Assembly (NCBI GenBank): GCA_037179335.1
Contig: JAKZHN010000002.1
Coordinates: forward strand, 1-64,000
Direction of reading: 5' to 3'
Length of the DNA stretch: 64,000 nucleotides
DNA from: Cyclaneusma minus
Lineage: Eukaryota; Ascomycota; Leotiomycetes; Marthamycetales; Marthamycetaceae
The translations under genes and the position numbers were made by a program. The notes beneath the pieces are model-generated. The model was not told where the DNA came from, ran no database searches, and saw only the letters and a list, made by a program, of their open reading frames with translations. Below are positions 55,650 through 64,000 of this stretch, one piece after another. Within the stretch, counting starts at the first letter, position 1. Each line of letters opens with the position of its first letter.

Positions 55650-56951
55650 AGGAGAACTTTCACCCTCCACGTCGAAGTTCTTTGCGAGCTGTATCAACAT
55701 TTCAGGACTTGGTAGCTCGACATGTCGCGCAAGATGTGACCACTTCCAGTCAACAGCTACCTCCTCAAGCCACACCGAGTAAGCACTCTTCCACTGCAAT
55801 TCGCAGTGCTCTGCGAGTGGAATTGAGCAGAGCTGTGACCATCGTTTGGAAGCCTCAACCCTCGTCGATCCGGAGAGAGGTTTGGTGGCTTCTGCACGGT
55901 CTTGATCTTTAATCGGGTGGATGGCCTTTTGTTGGTTACAGTGGGAGGGAAAATGTCTGGACACGGTTCTAAGCACTGGCAACGCAACCGCCGAATCGCA
56001 TCCAGACTTTTTTCCTCCTAATGCAACAGCGGCACCAGAGATTATCGGTTTCATGTCTTCCGGAGTAAGGTTGGTGATATTCAAGTTGAGAGCAAGCTTC
56101 TTTGGCTTGTCTTCTGGAGGTCCCCGGAGTTCGCTGATCTTTTGGGTCGTTTTTGGCATCTCTTCCGGCATCTCTTCCTGCTCCCATCCGATGCTCAATG
56201 CTTGATACTTCTTCTCAAAGAGCTCCCATTGATCACGATGACACCACACGGACCCCTGTGTTACAACATATCTCTTCTCCTCCTCACTGAAGACAAGCCG
56301 GGAGGTTTCAACGGGCTTGGCAGAGGCAGAGACCTCTGTTTCCGCGGGCTCTTCCCCTCTCTCGGGAGAAGCAGGCGTAGGAAGGTGTCCACGACCGACA
56401 GCGGCTGAGCCCTTCCATTTCACAGATTCTGCCTCTACCTGTTGCGAACGAGCTTGACAAGGAAGATCGGAATTGGCAGATTCAGGGGTTCCATGCCTGA
56501 TAGCGACTGCGGCCCTCCATTGCGCAATATCGGCCTTTTTTTGTTGCAAAGTAGGTCGGGGGAGAAGTTCAAGATTGAGCTTGGCAGATCCAGGGGTTCC
56601 ATAGATGATACCGATTGCGGCGCTCCATTTTGCAAAATCGGCGTTTTTCTGTTGCAAAGTAGGTCGGGGGAGAAACTTGGTGGATCCAAGAATTCCACTG
56701 TCGACAGTGACTGGCAGATGAGGAACGTCTGACTTGGTGGGTTCAGTGTCATCTATCCGTGCAACATCCTTCTTTGCACACAGCGGCGATAATGCACCAG
56801 AGTCTGAATTGGTAGTGATGTTCGAATCCAAGGACAGACTTGCTTCGCGGCGTTTTCTGTCTCGCTGACATTGTCGCTTTTTAGTTTTCTTTTCTAGTGC
56901 CCTTATTGCTTTTGGATCTTTGCGGGTGAGACGCTCTGGGTCCCATGCCAT
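55602..56951 (-). CDS. Orphan protein with internal repeats, possibly decaying
   Basis: Single ATG-initiated frame of 449 codons (MAWDPERLTRKDPKAIRALE). Family not recognised. A very basic start (EKKTKKRQCQRDRKRR) is followed by two 36- and 33-residue tandem repeats at about residues 94 and 130 (LPRPTLQQKNADFAKWSAA; LPRPTLQQKKADIAQWRAA) and a degraded third at 163. Then comes a Trp-containing segment (TQGSVWCHRDQWELFEKKY). Residues about 310-338 are encoded by an 85-bp inverted-repeat element (55939-56023), and the C-terminus by a dispersed repeat array. These two facts suggest a young or degenerating gene whose true end may lie upstream of the element. The long open frame and repeats at protein level support past or present coding. 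Confidence 0.5.
   Translation of the reverse strand: MAWDPERLTRKDPKAIRALEKKTKKRQCQRDRKRREASLSLDSNITTNSDSGALSPLCAKKDVARIDDTEPTKSDVPHLPVTVDSGILGSTKFLPRPTLQQKNADFAKWSAAIGIIYGTPGSAKLNLELLPRPTLQQKKADIAQWRAAVAIRHGTPESANSDLPCQARSQQVEAESVKWKGSAAVGRGHLPTPASPERGEEPAETEVSASAKPVETSRLVFSEEEKRYVVTQGSVWCHRDQWELFEKKYQALSIGWEQEEMPEEMPKTTQKISELRGPPEDKPKKLALNLNITNLTPEDMKPIISGAAVALGGKKSGCDSAVALPVLRTVSRHFPSHCNQQKAIHPIKDQDRAEATKPLSGSTRVEASKRWSQLCSIPLAEHCELQWKSAYSVWLEEVAVDWKWSHLARHVELPSPEMLIQLAKNFDVEGESSPLMIIWNILGDSEYFQ
55939..56023. mobile_element. 85-bp MITE-like inverted-repeat element, copy 2
   Basis: Left arm CAGTGGGAGGGAAAATG then TCTGGACACGGTTCTAAGC; right arm, read from 56023 on the minus strand, CATTAGGAGGAAAAAAG then TCTGGATGCGATTCGGCGG. 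A TA precedes the left end. The core words GGTTCTAAGC and CGCCGAATC are shared with copy 1 (18043-18118). Confidence 0.75.
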
Positions 56952-58304
56952 ATCTGTGCCTGCGAAGCTTTGGCGATCCTCTGATAGTGATGAAGCCGTT
57001 AAGTTTGGCGATTTGATCTGTGAATGTGGGTGTCAAAATGTACAATTCGCACAATTCGCAGTGAGGGCAACAAAAGTCTGATATGGTTCAGCCAAATTTT
57101 CGCTTCGAACCGTTATCCAGACTTTTCCCCTCCGACTGTAGCAATTTTAGGTTACTATGCTCACCAAGTTCGAAGAGAGTCGGATCAACCACGTTTCGCG
57201 TTCGCAGCATGTCCTGCATGTTATCCCATCTGTTACTTTCCTGGCAGTGAATAAAGATCGAGCACCTACCAGCTTCGAATTGATGAGGATAAGAAGAAGG
57301 GGCATTTTGATGGCAAGCCGGTTCCCATGTTCAAATTCAGGCACTGGAGTCCTCACCATGGGCCCATGCAGTTTGTCAAGTGACTCATTCCACCTGGGAC
57401 CACATGTGAACAACTCCTAGGATTGAAAGTCTTCTTCAATTCCCGTTCATCACTTGTCTGCTCCATGCTTCTCCCGCTACCATGGGGAACGAGCTACTTT
57501 GTTGATTTTGACCTCTCTCATCATCGATCTCTGGTTGAATAATCGCTAAATGTAATCGCAATGGTTCCTGTTACACGGATGACGAGCAACTAGTAACCTT
57601 TAGGGCGTCAGCCACCACGCCGCCCCTTGCTGGCTTCCCGCCTAGGGCTGTCTCAAACCCAAGGGGCATACTATATCATGGCAAAAGGTTGTGTCAGGCA
57701 CGTCTCGTGCCGGTGTGCGTCAATGGGCTGGGAGTCCGCGCTTTGCAATTAGATTCAGGCAGGTTGAAAAGCCGAAACTCGTACGCTGCGCCACGCAGTC
57801 CACAGACTGGTATTGAACTGCGGCCGTGGTGCACTGGAATGACAGGGGAACGGGCGGACTCATAAGTGGAATTTGTTTGCTCTGATGAAGCTGCCTATGT
57901 TTCCGCATGCGAGAGTGGTCCTGTGGCGGGTACTCGCGCACTGCTCCATGTCTGTATTGAAATTTAGAGCAGCTCGAGCACATTGTGACGGGTCTTGGCG
58001 CGACGTCATGCCAAGGAACAGCACCTCTCCCCTACACGGCTCTCACCTAGCGACCGCTCGCAGGCTCTGAATTTTAGGCCCTAACCTGTCACCAAAGCTC
58101 GCCGCCCGTCGCTGAACCATCCACGCGCCATAGCAAAGACACCATCGCCTCCCTCAATCTGCCACTGCTTCGAATGCGGCCTGTGCTGCCTCCCAGCCGC
58201 CGCCGCTGCTACGACCCGATCAATCTGGTCGTCCGACGAACTGGCGACCCCTTCTGACCCCCCGCGGAGCCCGAGGAGGCCAGCCAAGGGAGACCACAAA
58301 CGGC
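56952..58304. promoter_or_regulatory. Divergent intergenic region orphan / histidine kinase
   Basis: 1.35 kb between two gene starts pointing apart. No coding signal. Contains MITE-like copy 3 at 57059-57138. The last 200 bp are CT/CG-rich and probably the histidine kinase leader. Confidence 0.5.
57059..57138. mobile_element. 80-bp MITE-like inverted-repeat element, copy 3
   Basis: Left end CAGTGAGGGCAACAAAAG then TCTGATATGGTTC; right end, read backwards, CAGTCGGAGGGGAAAAG then TCTGGATAACGGTTCG. A TA follows the right end. The core between the arms is only about 15 bp. Confidence 0.75.
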
Positions 58305-61300
58305 ATGCCAAAACAACCGTCCCAGGACTCTCCAGGCTCGCCGACTCTCCGCAGACCCAGCAGCAGCAGCGACTCTCGTGCCGCTTCCTCCACAGACATT
58401 CCCGGCTCTGGCGTCGCAGCTTCCCCCAGCAATGGCTTGAGGGGCTCCAATAAGCACGACGAGGCGGAAGTGGCAGCTCAGCGCGATCAGACGAAAGAGC
58501 ACCCCGAGGGCCACCAAGGCGAGATAGACCGCTTGCGGGCGGCTGTCAATTCCCAAATGCTGTTGAACCAGCAGCGCGATCGTCTGGCCAAGCAGCTGGG
58601 GGAAAGGCGGCAGAATATTGGAGGCGAATCTGCGGATGCACATGGTGGAAAGTCTCGCGTGTCTCCCATTCACGAGGAGGAAAGCATTTCGCCATCTCTC
58701 GACGCTGCGTTTGCGAGTCCGCTACCCACGGGCATGGAGACTGCATCCACAGAATCGGCAAGGACTGTCCGTGGCGGGACAACGCCCGCTGCCTCGCAAG
58801 TTCTTACGCCGTCCTATCCTTTCCCATTCATGAGGACTCCGCAGCACAGTTTTACTGGCCATAGACCGTTCACCGCACTGTCGCCGACAGTGGCCCCACA
58901 GCCTTTCGGAGGCAATATGTACAATAGCATGCCTCGTGATCGTCCAACTTCTGGTCCTGTTACTCCCGCCTCGACTCTGCATTTCTACCCGTCTGGAGAT
59001 GAGCAGCCACGAGAGGACCCCATGTACCCAAGTCCCAATCTGTACGAGCTGGCCCTTCTGCTTTCCGCGGAACCTGGGCTCGATGCATGGTGGGCCACAG
59101 TATGTCAGATTTGTCAGGATGTGTATAAAGCCGAAAGGGTGTCACTTGCGCTTCCGGCTGATTCAACAGACATTGAGAACGTACCATGGGGGCAAAAGGC
59201 CACCTTCAGTGCTCTCGATGAGGATCATTTGAGCCTCACATATCTTCCAAGAGGAAGCAGTCTCAGATTCAGCAGTGGGGGCACGATCAATACTTCCAAC
59301 TCAGATGAAGCCAACGCGGAGACTGGGTCGACCGCTTCTCAGTTGATGCCACAGGGCTCTGTGCGACCAGGTCTTCCCAGTCGACATTCCTTCACAAGCT
59401 ACGAGGACAGCAAGAGGTCACCGGAACGCCGATCGGACAGTAATGGGCCACCAGCCGGGAGAGCGGCTTCGAACCAGCGTATGCCCCTCTCGAGGAGTAA
59501 AAGCTACTACCCCACTGGGCACGAGCACAGTATTCCTCCTCGAACTTCTACTCTTCAAAAAGCCGAATTAAATTTACAGTCTCTTGAGCAACACCTGGCA
59601 GCGGAAAGCCCCCAAGAACCCGCCGCTTGGGAAACTCAGGAAAGTTCTGGCCGAGACGTGCGAGCTCGAGTATTTCCTCAACTACAGGCCTTCGACCTTG
59701 AAGCGGATGCTCTGATTGATAGTAGTGGGGTGTTAAGAGTCTTGGAGCGGGGCAAAGTGATCGCTCTCACGCGTGACTACCCCTATCTGAATACTTCGCC
59801 TGATGATGCTGCAAGTCACACCAAGGTGGACAAGAAAGCCGCAAGACCATCTGAACCCACTGGGGAGAAACCACCGAACCGCGAGTCCTCGGCCCGGTGG
59901 TCTTTCTTGGGAGCGCAGAGAGGTTCTCGTCAATCGAGCCGTGGCTCCCGTGGCCCGACCAGCGATAAAGGGAAGGGGGTCGCCGCTGCGTCGCGAGTAA
60001 ATGATGTTGACGACCCTGCTTTTATGGTTCCTCGCTATGAAGAATACGAACAAGCACCCCCATCGCCATGGTCTCAGTCTCCTGCGCCATCTCCGGCTGT
60101 GCGGATGGAATCCAGTGAAAACCCATTCTTCGTTGATGCCTCTGTTGACGAAGATACCTTCAACCCTACTACAAACCCTCAGGATTATTCTTCCCTTGAT
60201 CCCTTGGAGACAATTGGCGTTGACCGATCATGGACAGTGCTTCACATACCTCTATACCATGTCTTATTGTCAAAACCGGTCCACTCGTTCCGCTTGGATA
60301 CGTCTAACATGCACTCCAAATTTGCCTCGCACAACGATGGTGAGGAAAAGCAAGCACAAGAATCCGGCTCTGCACCGGGACAGGAGGAGCAAGGAAAGCG
60401 AACCCCCATAGCCATTCTTTCAATTCTCAGCCCTATTATACCATATCCGTCTAATCTACGCCACTCGCTGGATCAACTATCGCCACACCTTGCAACCTCC
60501 TTTTCACTTTGTCGCCACTACACGAATTTGCAGAACACGGTTGCAGGGCTGTCTCGTAGACGTCCCCAAACATCTGGCTTCGGTGCGCTGGCAGCAGATG
60601 GACGTCCTCTCAACGGTCCCATTGACCTGACGACATGTGGATATTCTGGGGATGGAGGTATGACCCAAAGATCAGCTGGTAACAGTGGTAGTATCACAAG
60701 TCCCAGTGATTATTCTGGCGTTTCCCGTAGCACGGCTGGTTCTCCTGCTGGCACTCCCGGGGGCTGGGAGCCAGGCAGTGTTGGGCTCTCTGTTGATCGT
60801 CGATCGGGTGGAGGAAGTCCTGGGGTCACCACCTCTGATGGATATTTCGGCTCTAGAATGCGTTCTTCGGTCACAAGGCCCGAGACCGGCACCAATATCA
60901 GCTCAACACTGGCCCGCCGAACGTCAAAGGAAGGAAAAGACTCTGCGTCCGCAGAAGCACGACAACCCAATCGAGGTGTTCCCGAGGAAAGACAGTCCGC
61001 GGTACCCAAGAAGGATACTGCGGTGGCGCCCGGATCAAATGACTCCTCGAGATCTGGACGTGAGCATAGTGGTTCTTCTGAGGGGCAGAGCGAAAAGCCT
61101 TCCGTGCCAACTAAGACTTCCCCGGCCGAAGCAGGAGTCCACTTTGACGATGTTCCGAAGGAAAACAGTCCTCCGCGCTCTCATGCTGAAGAGGCTACTC
61201 CTGCTCGTCGGCAAATCACTCGAAGTATCACAACACAAAGCTCGTCTCGCGCTCATACCCTTTTGCATTCGTACGGTGCCGATTTTGCTTCGACATTCCA

Positions 61301-64000
61301 GTCGCTGCCGCCCACCACCACCGCAACCCCAGCCAAAGGCCCCACGGCATCAAAGTCCCATGCTCGGACCGGGTCCCTGGGAGGTGGGCTGGATATGCCT
61401 CCGCCATCAGACCGACTGAAAGGGCTCATGTTGGACTCTCTACCAGCCCATGTGTTCGTAGCTCTTCCCCAGACTGGTGAGATTGTGTGGGTTAATAGCA
61501 GATATCTCACGTATCGGGGGCAAACAGTTGCTGAACTCTACGAAGATCCTTGGGGTAGCATACATCCTGATGAGCGCGAGGACTACTTGCAAGCATGGAG
61601 CCATGCTCTCCGAACCGGTGAACAATTCTCCAGACAAGTGCGAATACGGAGATTTGACGGCTCTTATCGCTGGTTCTTCACTCGAGCAGTTGGCTCACGT
61701 GACACTCGTGGTATCATTGTGCAGTGGTACGGGTCCCATATGGACATCCATGACCAGCACGTCGCAGAGGTCAAGGCTGCTCGACAAGAAGAAATCGAGG
61801 CTTCGGAAGCAAAACATCGCCTACTCGCAAATTTGATTCCGCAGATCATCTTTGCTGCTACCGAAGACGAGGGGATCACGTTTGCCAACGAACAATGGCT
61901 GTCCTACACAGGCCAGAAATTCGAGGATGCTCTTGGATTGGGATTTCTTGACTTTGTCCATCCCGATGATTTAGCGAGATGTCGTATTCCGTCAGAATGG
62001 CTGGCGATGTCACCCACGCAGAAACACCCTCCAGGCCCAAGCCGCATGCCTTCCCAATCATCCTCCGCTGGAAAATCCTCGAATAAATCCTCGAATGTAT
62101 CCGAAGCTGCAACAGAAGCGACGATTACCGACAGGCGCACTTCTCCAATGCGGAAAGACGGCTCCAGCGACGGGTCAGCCCGCGATGCTACTTCTGCGGA
62201 ATTGGCCCAGCTTGCTCGTAGTGGTGTGGTTAAGATAACAACGGACAGCAACGGAAGATTATCCTACACTACAGAGCTAAGGCTCAGGTCAAGCTCGGGT
62301 GATTACCGATGGCACTTGGTCAGATGTGTCGAGGTTGACAACATAAATTTTGGAAGCGGCGCGAGTTCCTGGTTCGGCGCCTGCACTGATATCAACGACC
62401 ACAAACTCTTGGAAGCCAAGCTGAAGGAAGCCATGGAGTCTAAGAGTAAATTCCTGAGCAATATGTCCCACGAGATACGCACTCCACTCATCGGAATCTC
62501 TGGAATGGTGAGCTTCTTACAAGATACGACTCTTAATGAAGAGCAGACGGACTACACGAACACGATTCAAACCAGTGCAACCAGTCTGCTGGCCATTATC
62601 AACGACATCCTTGATTTATCAAAGGTGGACGCTGGCATGATGAAGCTTTCTCACGAATGGTTCCATACGCGCTCGTTGATAGAAGACGCTAACGAACTTG
62701 TTTCCTCGATGGCGATCTCCAAGCGACTGGAGCTGAATTATGTTGTGGACGAGGATGTTCCAGCAATGGTCAAGGGCGACAAAGTGCGCATCAGACAGGT
62801 CCTGCTAAACGTCATCGGCAATGCCATTAAGTTCACTTCTCAAGGCGAAGTTTTCAGTCGTTGCAGGGTCTTTCATGCGCCCTCTTCTGGTCGGATGGCA
62901 GACAACGAGATCATGCTGGAGTATTCGATCATCGATACCGGTCGCGGCTTTACTGAACAAGAGGCTGATCTAATATTCAAACCGTTCAGTCAGATTGACG
63001 GGAGCAGTACACGCCAGCATGGAGGCAGTGGCTTGGGACTGGTGATCTCGAGACAACTCGTCGAGCTTCACGGCGGAACAATGCATGGCACTGCTGTGCC
63101 GAATAAGGGCTCCACGTTCACATTTACCGCGAAGTTCAATCTGCCAACTCCGGACGACCACCCTGACACTCCATTATTATTGGATGATAGCCGTGCCGAG
63201 TCCACCAGATCGTCTGTGTCAGTAGAAGTGACTGCCCGTGCCATGAAGCAGGCTGGAGGAAATCCGATTCTAGCTCAGAAACTTATCCAGTCACCTGCAC
63301 CTGTGAGTCCAGCACGCCCTGATGCCGGTGTTGATTCTCCAGCTGTGGCTTCATCGGCAAGCTCTGATCCGTCCGTCCGATCATTTCATACACATTTGAC
63401 TGACAGATCGTCGGCTTCATCTGTGACCACGGGCGTTGCGAACTTTAAAGAAGCGGCGAAAGAAAGCAATGAGGACTTTTCATCCATGAGACTGGCTCTA
63501 CCTGACAAGACATCTTACAGCTCCACTTCGACCACAAACACGCCTTCTCGCGAGGGCAGCGGGTCGTCTACAGATCCCAGCCAATTCCGGCCACCAATGT
63601 ACTCTATTCTGGTCATTTGTCCTCAGGTTCACAGCCGAGAAGCCACCAAACAGCACATTGAAACCACGCTGCCGAAAGACGTACCGCATAACCTGGTGAC
63701 GCTTGCCAGCGTAGCCGAGTCTGAGCACATGATCAGTGGGGAGGATCCGATCATGTTTACACACATTGTCCTTAACCTTGGCTCCCCGGAAGAGATCATT
63801 GCCATGATCGAGCAAATATTCAAGGCGACTCAGCTTCTACAGACGTCGGTCATAATTTTGTCTGACCCGGTTCAGCGACAAGCCGTGATGAAGCTGGAGT
63901 CGAAATTTGATTACGATCAGTTGGCGAAAGAAAACCGTGTAATATTCATTTATAAGCCCGTCAAGCCCTCGAGGTTTGCCGTCATATTTGATCCTTACCG
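58305..64000 (+). CDS. Hybrid sensor histidine kinase, 3' end outside window
   Basis: An uninterrupted frame of 1,898 codons from ATG 58305 (MPKQPSQDSPGSPTLRR) to the window edge; no stop or intron seen. Residues 1-240 are Ser/Pro-rich and disordered. About 245-300 (NLYELALLLSAEPGLDAWW) resembles a degenerate GAF start. A low-complexity stretch to about 1030 follows, then two PAS domains (about 1034-1150, AHVFVALPQTGEIVWVNSRY; about 1171-1367, QIIFAATEDEGITFANEQWL). The HisKA H-box FLSNMSHEIRTPL has the phospho-acceptor at His 1389. The ATPase domain shows N box (NVIGNAIKFT), DTGRGF, FKPFSQID and GGSGLGLVIS. After a Ser-rich linker, PPMYSILVICPQV begins a divergent, possibly pseudo-receiver, domain. 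A true receiver would lie beyond 64000. Two-component phosphorelay sensor; ligand and fungal HHK class not assignable. Confidence 0.95.
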   Translation, partial: MPKQPSQDSPGSPTLRRPSSSSDSRAASSTDIPGSGVAASPSNGLRGSNKHDEAEVAAQRDQTKEHPEGHQGEIDRLRAAVNSQMLLNQQRDRLAKQLGERRQNIGGESADAHGGKSRVSPIHEEESISPSLDAAFASPLPTGMETASTESARTVRGGTTPAASQVLTPSYPFPFMRTPQHSFTGHRPFTALSPTVAPQPFGGNMYNSMPRDRPTSGPVTPASTLHFYPSGDEQPREDPMYPSPNLYELALLLSAEPGLDAWWATVCQICQDVYKAERVSLALPADSTDIENVPWGQKATFSALDEDHLSLTYLPRGSSLRFSSGGTINTSNSDEANAETGSTASQLMPQGSVRPGLPSRHSFTSYEDSKRSPERRSDSNGPPAGRAASNQRMPLSRSKSYYPTGHEHSIPPRTSTLQKAELNLQSLEQHLAAESPQEPAAWETQESSGRDVRARVFPQLQAFDLEADALIDSSGVLRVLERGKVIALTRDYPYLNTSPDDAASHTKVDKKAARPSEPTGEKPPNRESSARWSFLGAQRGSRQSSRGSRGPTSDKGKGVAAASRVNDVDDPAFMVPRYEEYEQAPPSPWSQSPAPSPAVRMESSENPFFVDASVDEDTFNPTTNPQDYSSLDPLETIGVDRSWTVLHIPLYHVLLSKPVHSFRLDTSNMHSKFASHNDGEEKQAQESGSAPGQEEQGKRTPIAILSILSPIIPYPSNLRHSLDQLSPHLATSFSLCRHYTNLQNTVAGLSRRRPQTSGFGALAADGRPLNGPIDLTTCGYSGDGGMTQRSAGNSGSITSPSDYSGVSRSTAGSPAGTPGGWEPGSVGLSVDRRSGGGSPGVTTSDGYFGSRMRSSVTRPETGTNISSTLARRTSKEGKDSASAEARQPNRGVPEERQSAVPKKDTAVAPGSNDSSRSGREHSGSSEGQSEKPSVPTKTSPAEAGVHFDDVPKENSPPRSHAEEATPARRQITRSITTQSSSRAHTLLHSYGADFASTFQSLPPTTTATPAKGPTASKSHARTGSLGGGLDMPPPSDRLKGLMLDSLPAHVFVALPQTGEIVWVNSRYLTYRGQTVAELYEDPWGSIHPDEREDYLQAWSHALRTGEQFSRQVRIRRFDGSYRWFFTRAVGSRDTRGIIVQWYGSHMDIHDQHVAEVKAARQEEIEASEAKHRLLANLIPQIIFAATEDEGITFANEQWLSYTGQKFEDALGLGFLDFVHPDDLARCRIPSEWLAMSPTQKHPPGPSRMPSQSSSAGKSSNKSSNVSEAATEATITDRRTSPMRKDGSSDGSARDATSAELAQLARSGVVKITTDSNGRLSYTTELRLRSSSGDYRWHLVRCVEVDNINFGSGASSWFGACTDINDHKLLEAKLKEAMESKSKFLSNMSHEIRTPLIGISGMVSFLQDTTLNEEQTDYTNTIQTSATSLLAIINDILDLSKVDAGMMKLSHEWFHTRSLIEDANELVSSMAISKRLELNYVVDEDVPAMVKGDKVRIRQVLLNVIGNAIKFTSQGEVFSRCRVFHAPSSGRMADNEIMLEYSIIDTGRGFTEQEADLIFKPFSQIDGSSTRQHGGSGLGLVISRQLVELHGGTMHGTAVPNKGSTFTFTAKFNLPTPDDHPDTPLLLDDSRAESTRSSVSVEVTARAMKQAGGNPILAQKLIQSPAPVSPARPDAGVDSPAVASSASSDPSVRSFHTHLTDRSSASSVTTGVANFKEAAKESNEDFSSMRLALPDKTSYSSTSTTNTPSREGSGSSTDPSQFRPPMYSILVICPQVHSREATKQHIETTLPKDVPHNLVTLASVAESEHMISGEDPIMFTHIVLNLGSPEEIIAMIEQIFKATQLLQTSVIILSDPVQRQAVMKLESKFDYDQLAKENRVIFIYKPVKPSRFAVIFDPY

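Overview
The window is nuclear DNA from a filamentous ascomycete (Pezizomycotina). The evidence is short GT-AG introns with CTAAC-type branch sites, split ATP-citrate lyase genes acl1 and acl2 lying head to head, a dispersed 5S rRNA gene, fungus-specific families (WSC/copper-radical oxidase, SSN8 cyclin C, a hybrid histidine kinase) and an AT-rich block typical of genomes shaped by repeat-induced point mutation (RIP). The 5S sequence resembles my recollection of Leotiomycetes 5S, but class-level placement is inference. No database search was possible. All exon boundaries were read by eye from splice signals, frame and family resemblance.

Layout. 1-8255 is a gene-free AT-rich block opening with a 9-bp AT satellite; its G/C strand skew changes sign near 2.5 kb. 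Composition changes abruptly at about 8256, and ADE13 starts about 320 bp later. From 8.5 to 24 kb lie ADE13 (+), a small mitochondrial-type protein (-), a conserved low-complexity protein (-), the Mediator cyclin SSN8 (-), a calcium-regulated mitochondrial carrier (+), a CYSTM-type peptide (+) and the small subunit of DNA polymerase delta (+). A secreted WSC-domain copper radical oxidase (+) occupies 24.9-27.6 kb, followed by a gene relic with in-frame stops.

30.3-36.4 kb holds the divergent acl1/acl2 pair, which together make cytosolic acetyl-CoA from citrate. 36.4-39.4 kb is gene-poor but carries a 5S rRNA gene (-). 39.4-43.4 kb holds MIC10 (+), a single-span membrane protein (-) and the SNARE USE1 (-). 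43.4-48 kb is a long gene-free stretch with repeats. A C2H2 zinc-finger gene (+) follows, apparently with a 1.5-kb first intron. Then come two orphan single-exon proteins (-), and finally a very large hybrid histidine kinase (+) that runs off the right edge before its receiver domain.

The genes are mostly unrelated housekeeping and regulatory functions. The exceptions are acl1/acl2, which encode two subunits of one enzyme, and a loose mitochondrial theme (carrier, MIC10, small presequence protein). The most unusual material is repetitive. A dispersed family of degenerate 18-19 bp tandem arrays recurs in at least five intergenic places. A family of 76-85 bp terminal-inverted-repeat elements has one copy in a carrier-gene intron and one inside an orphan reading frame. 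There are also several hairpins and short tandem arrays.
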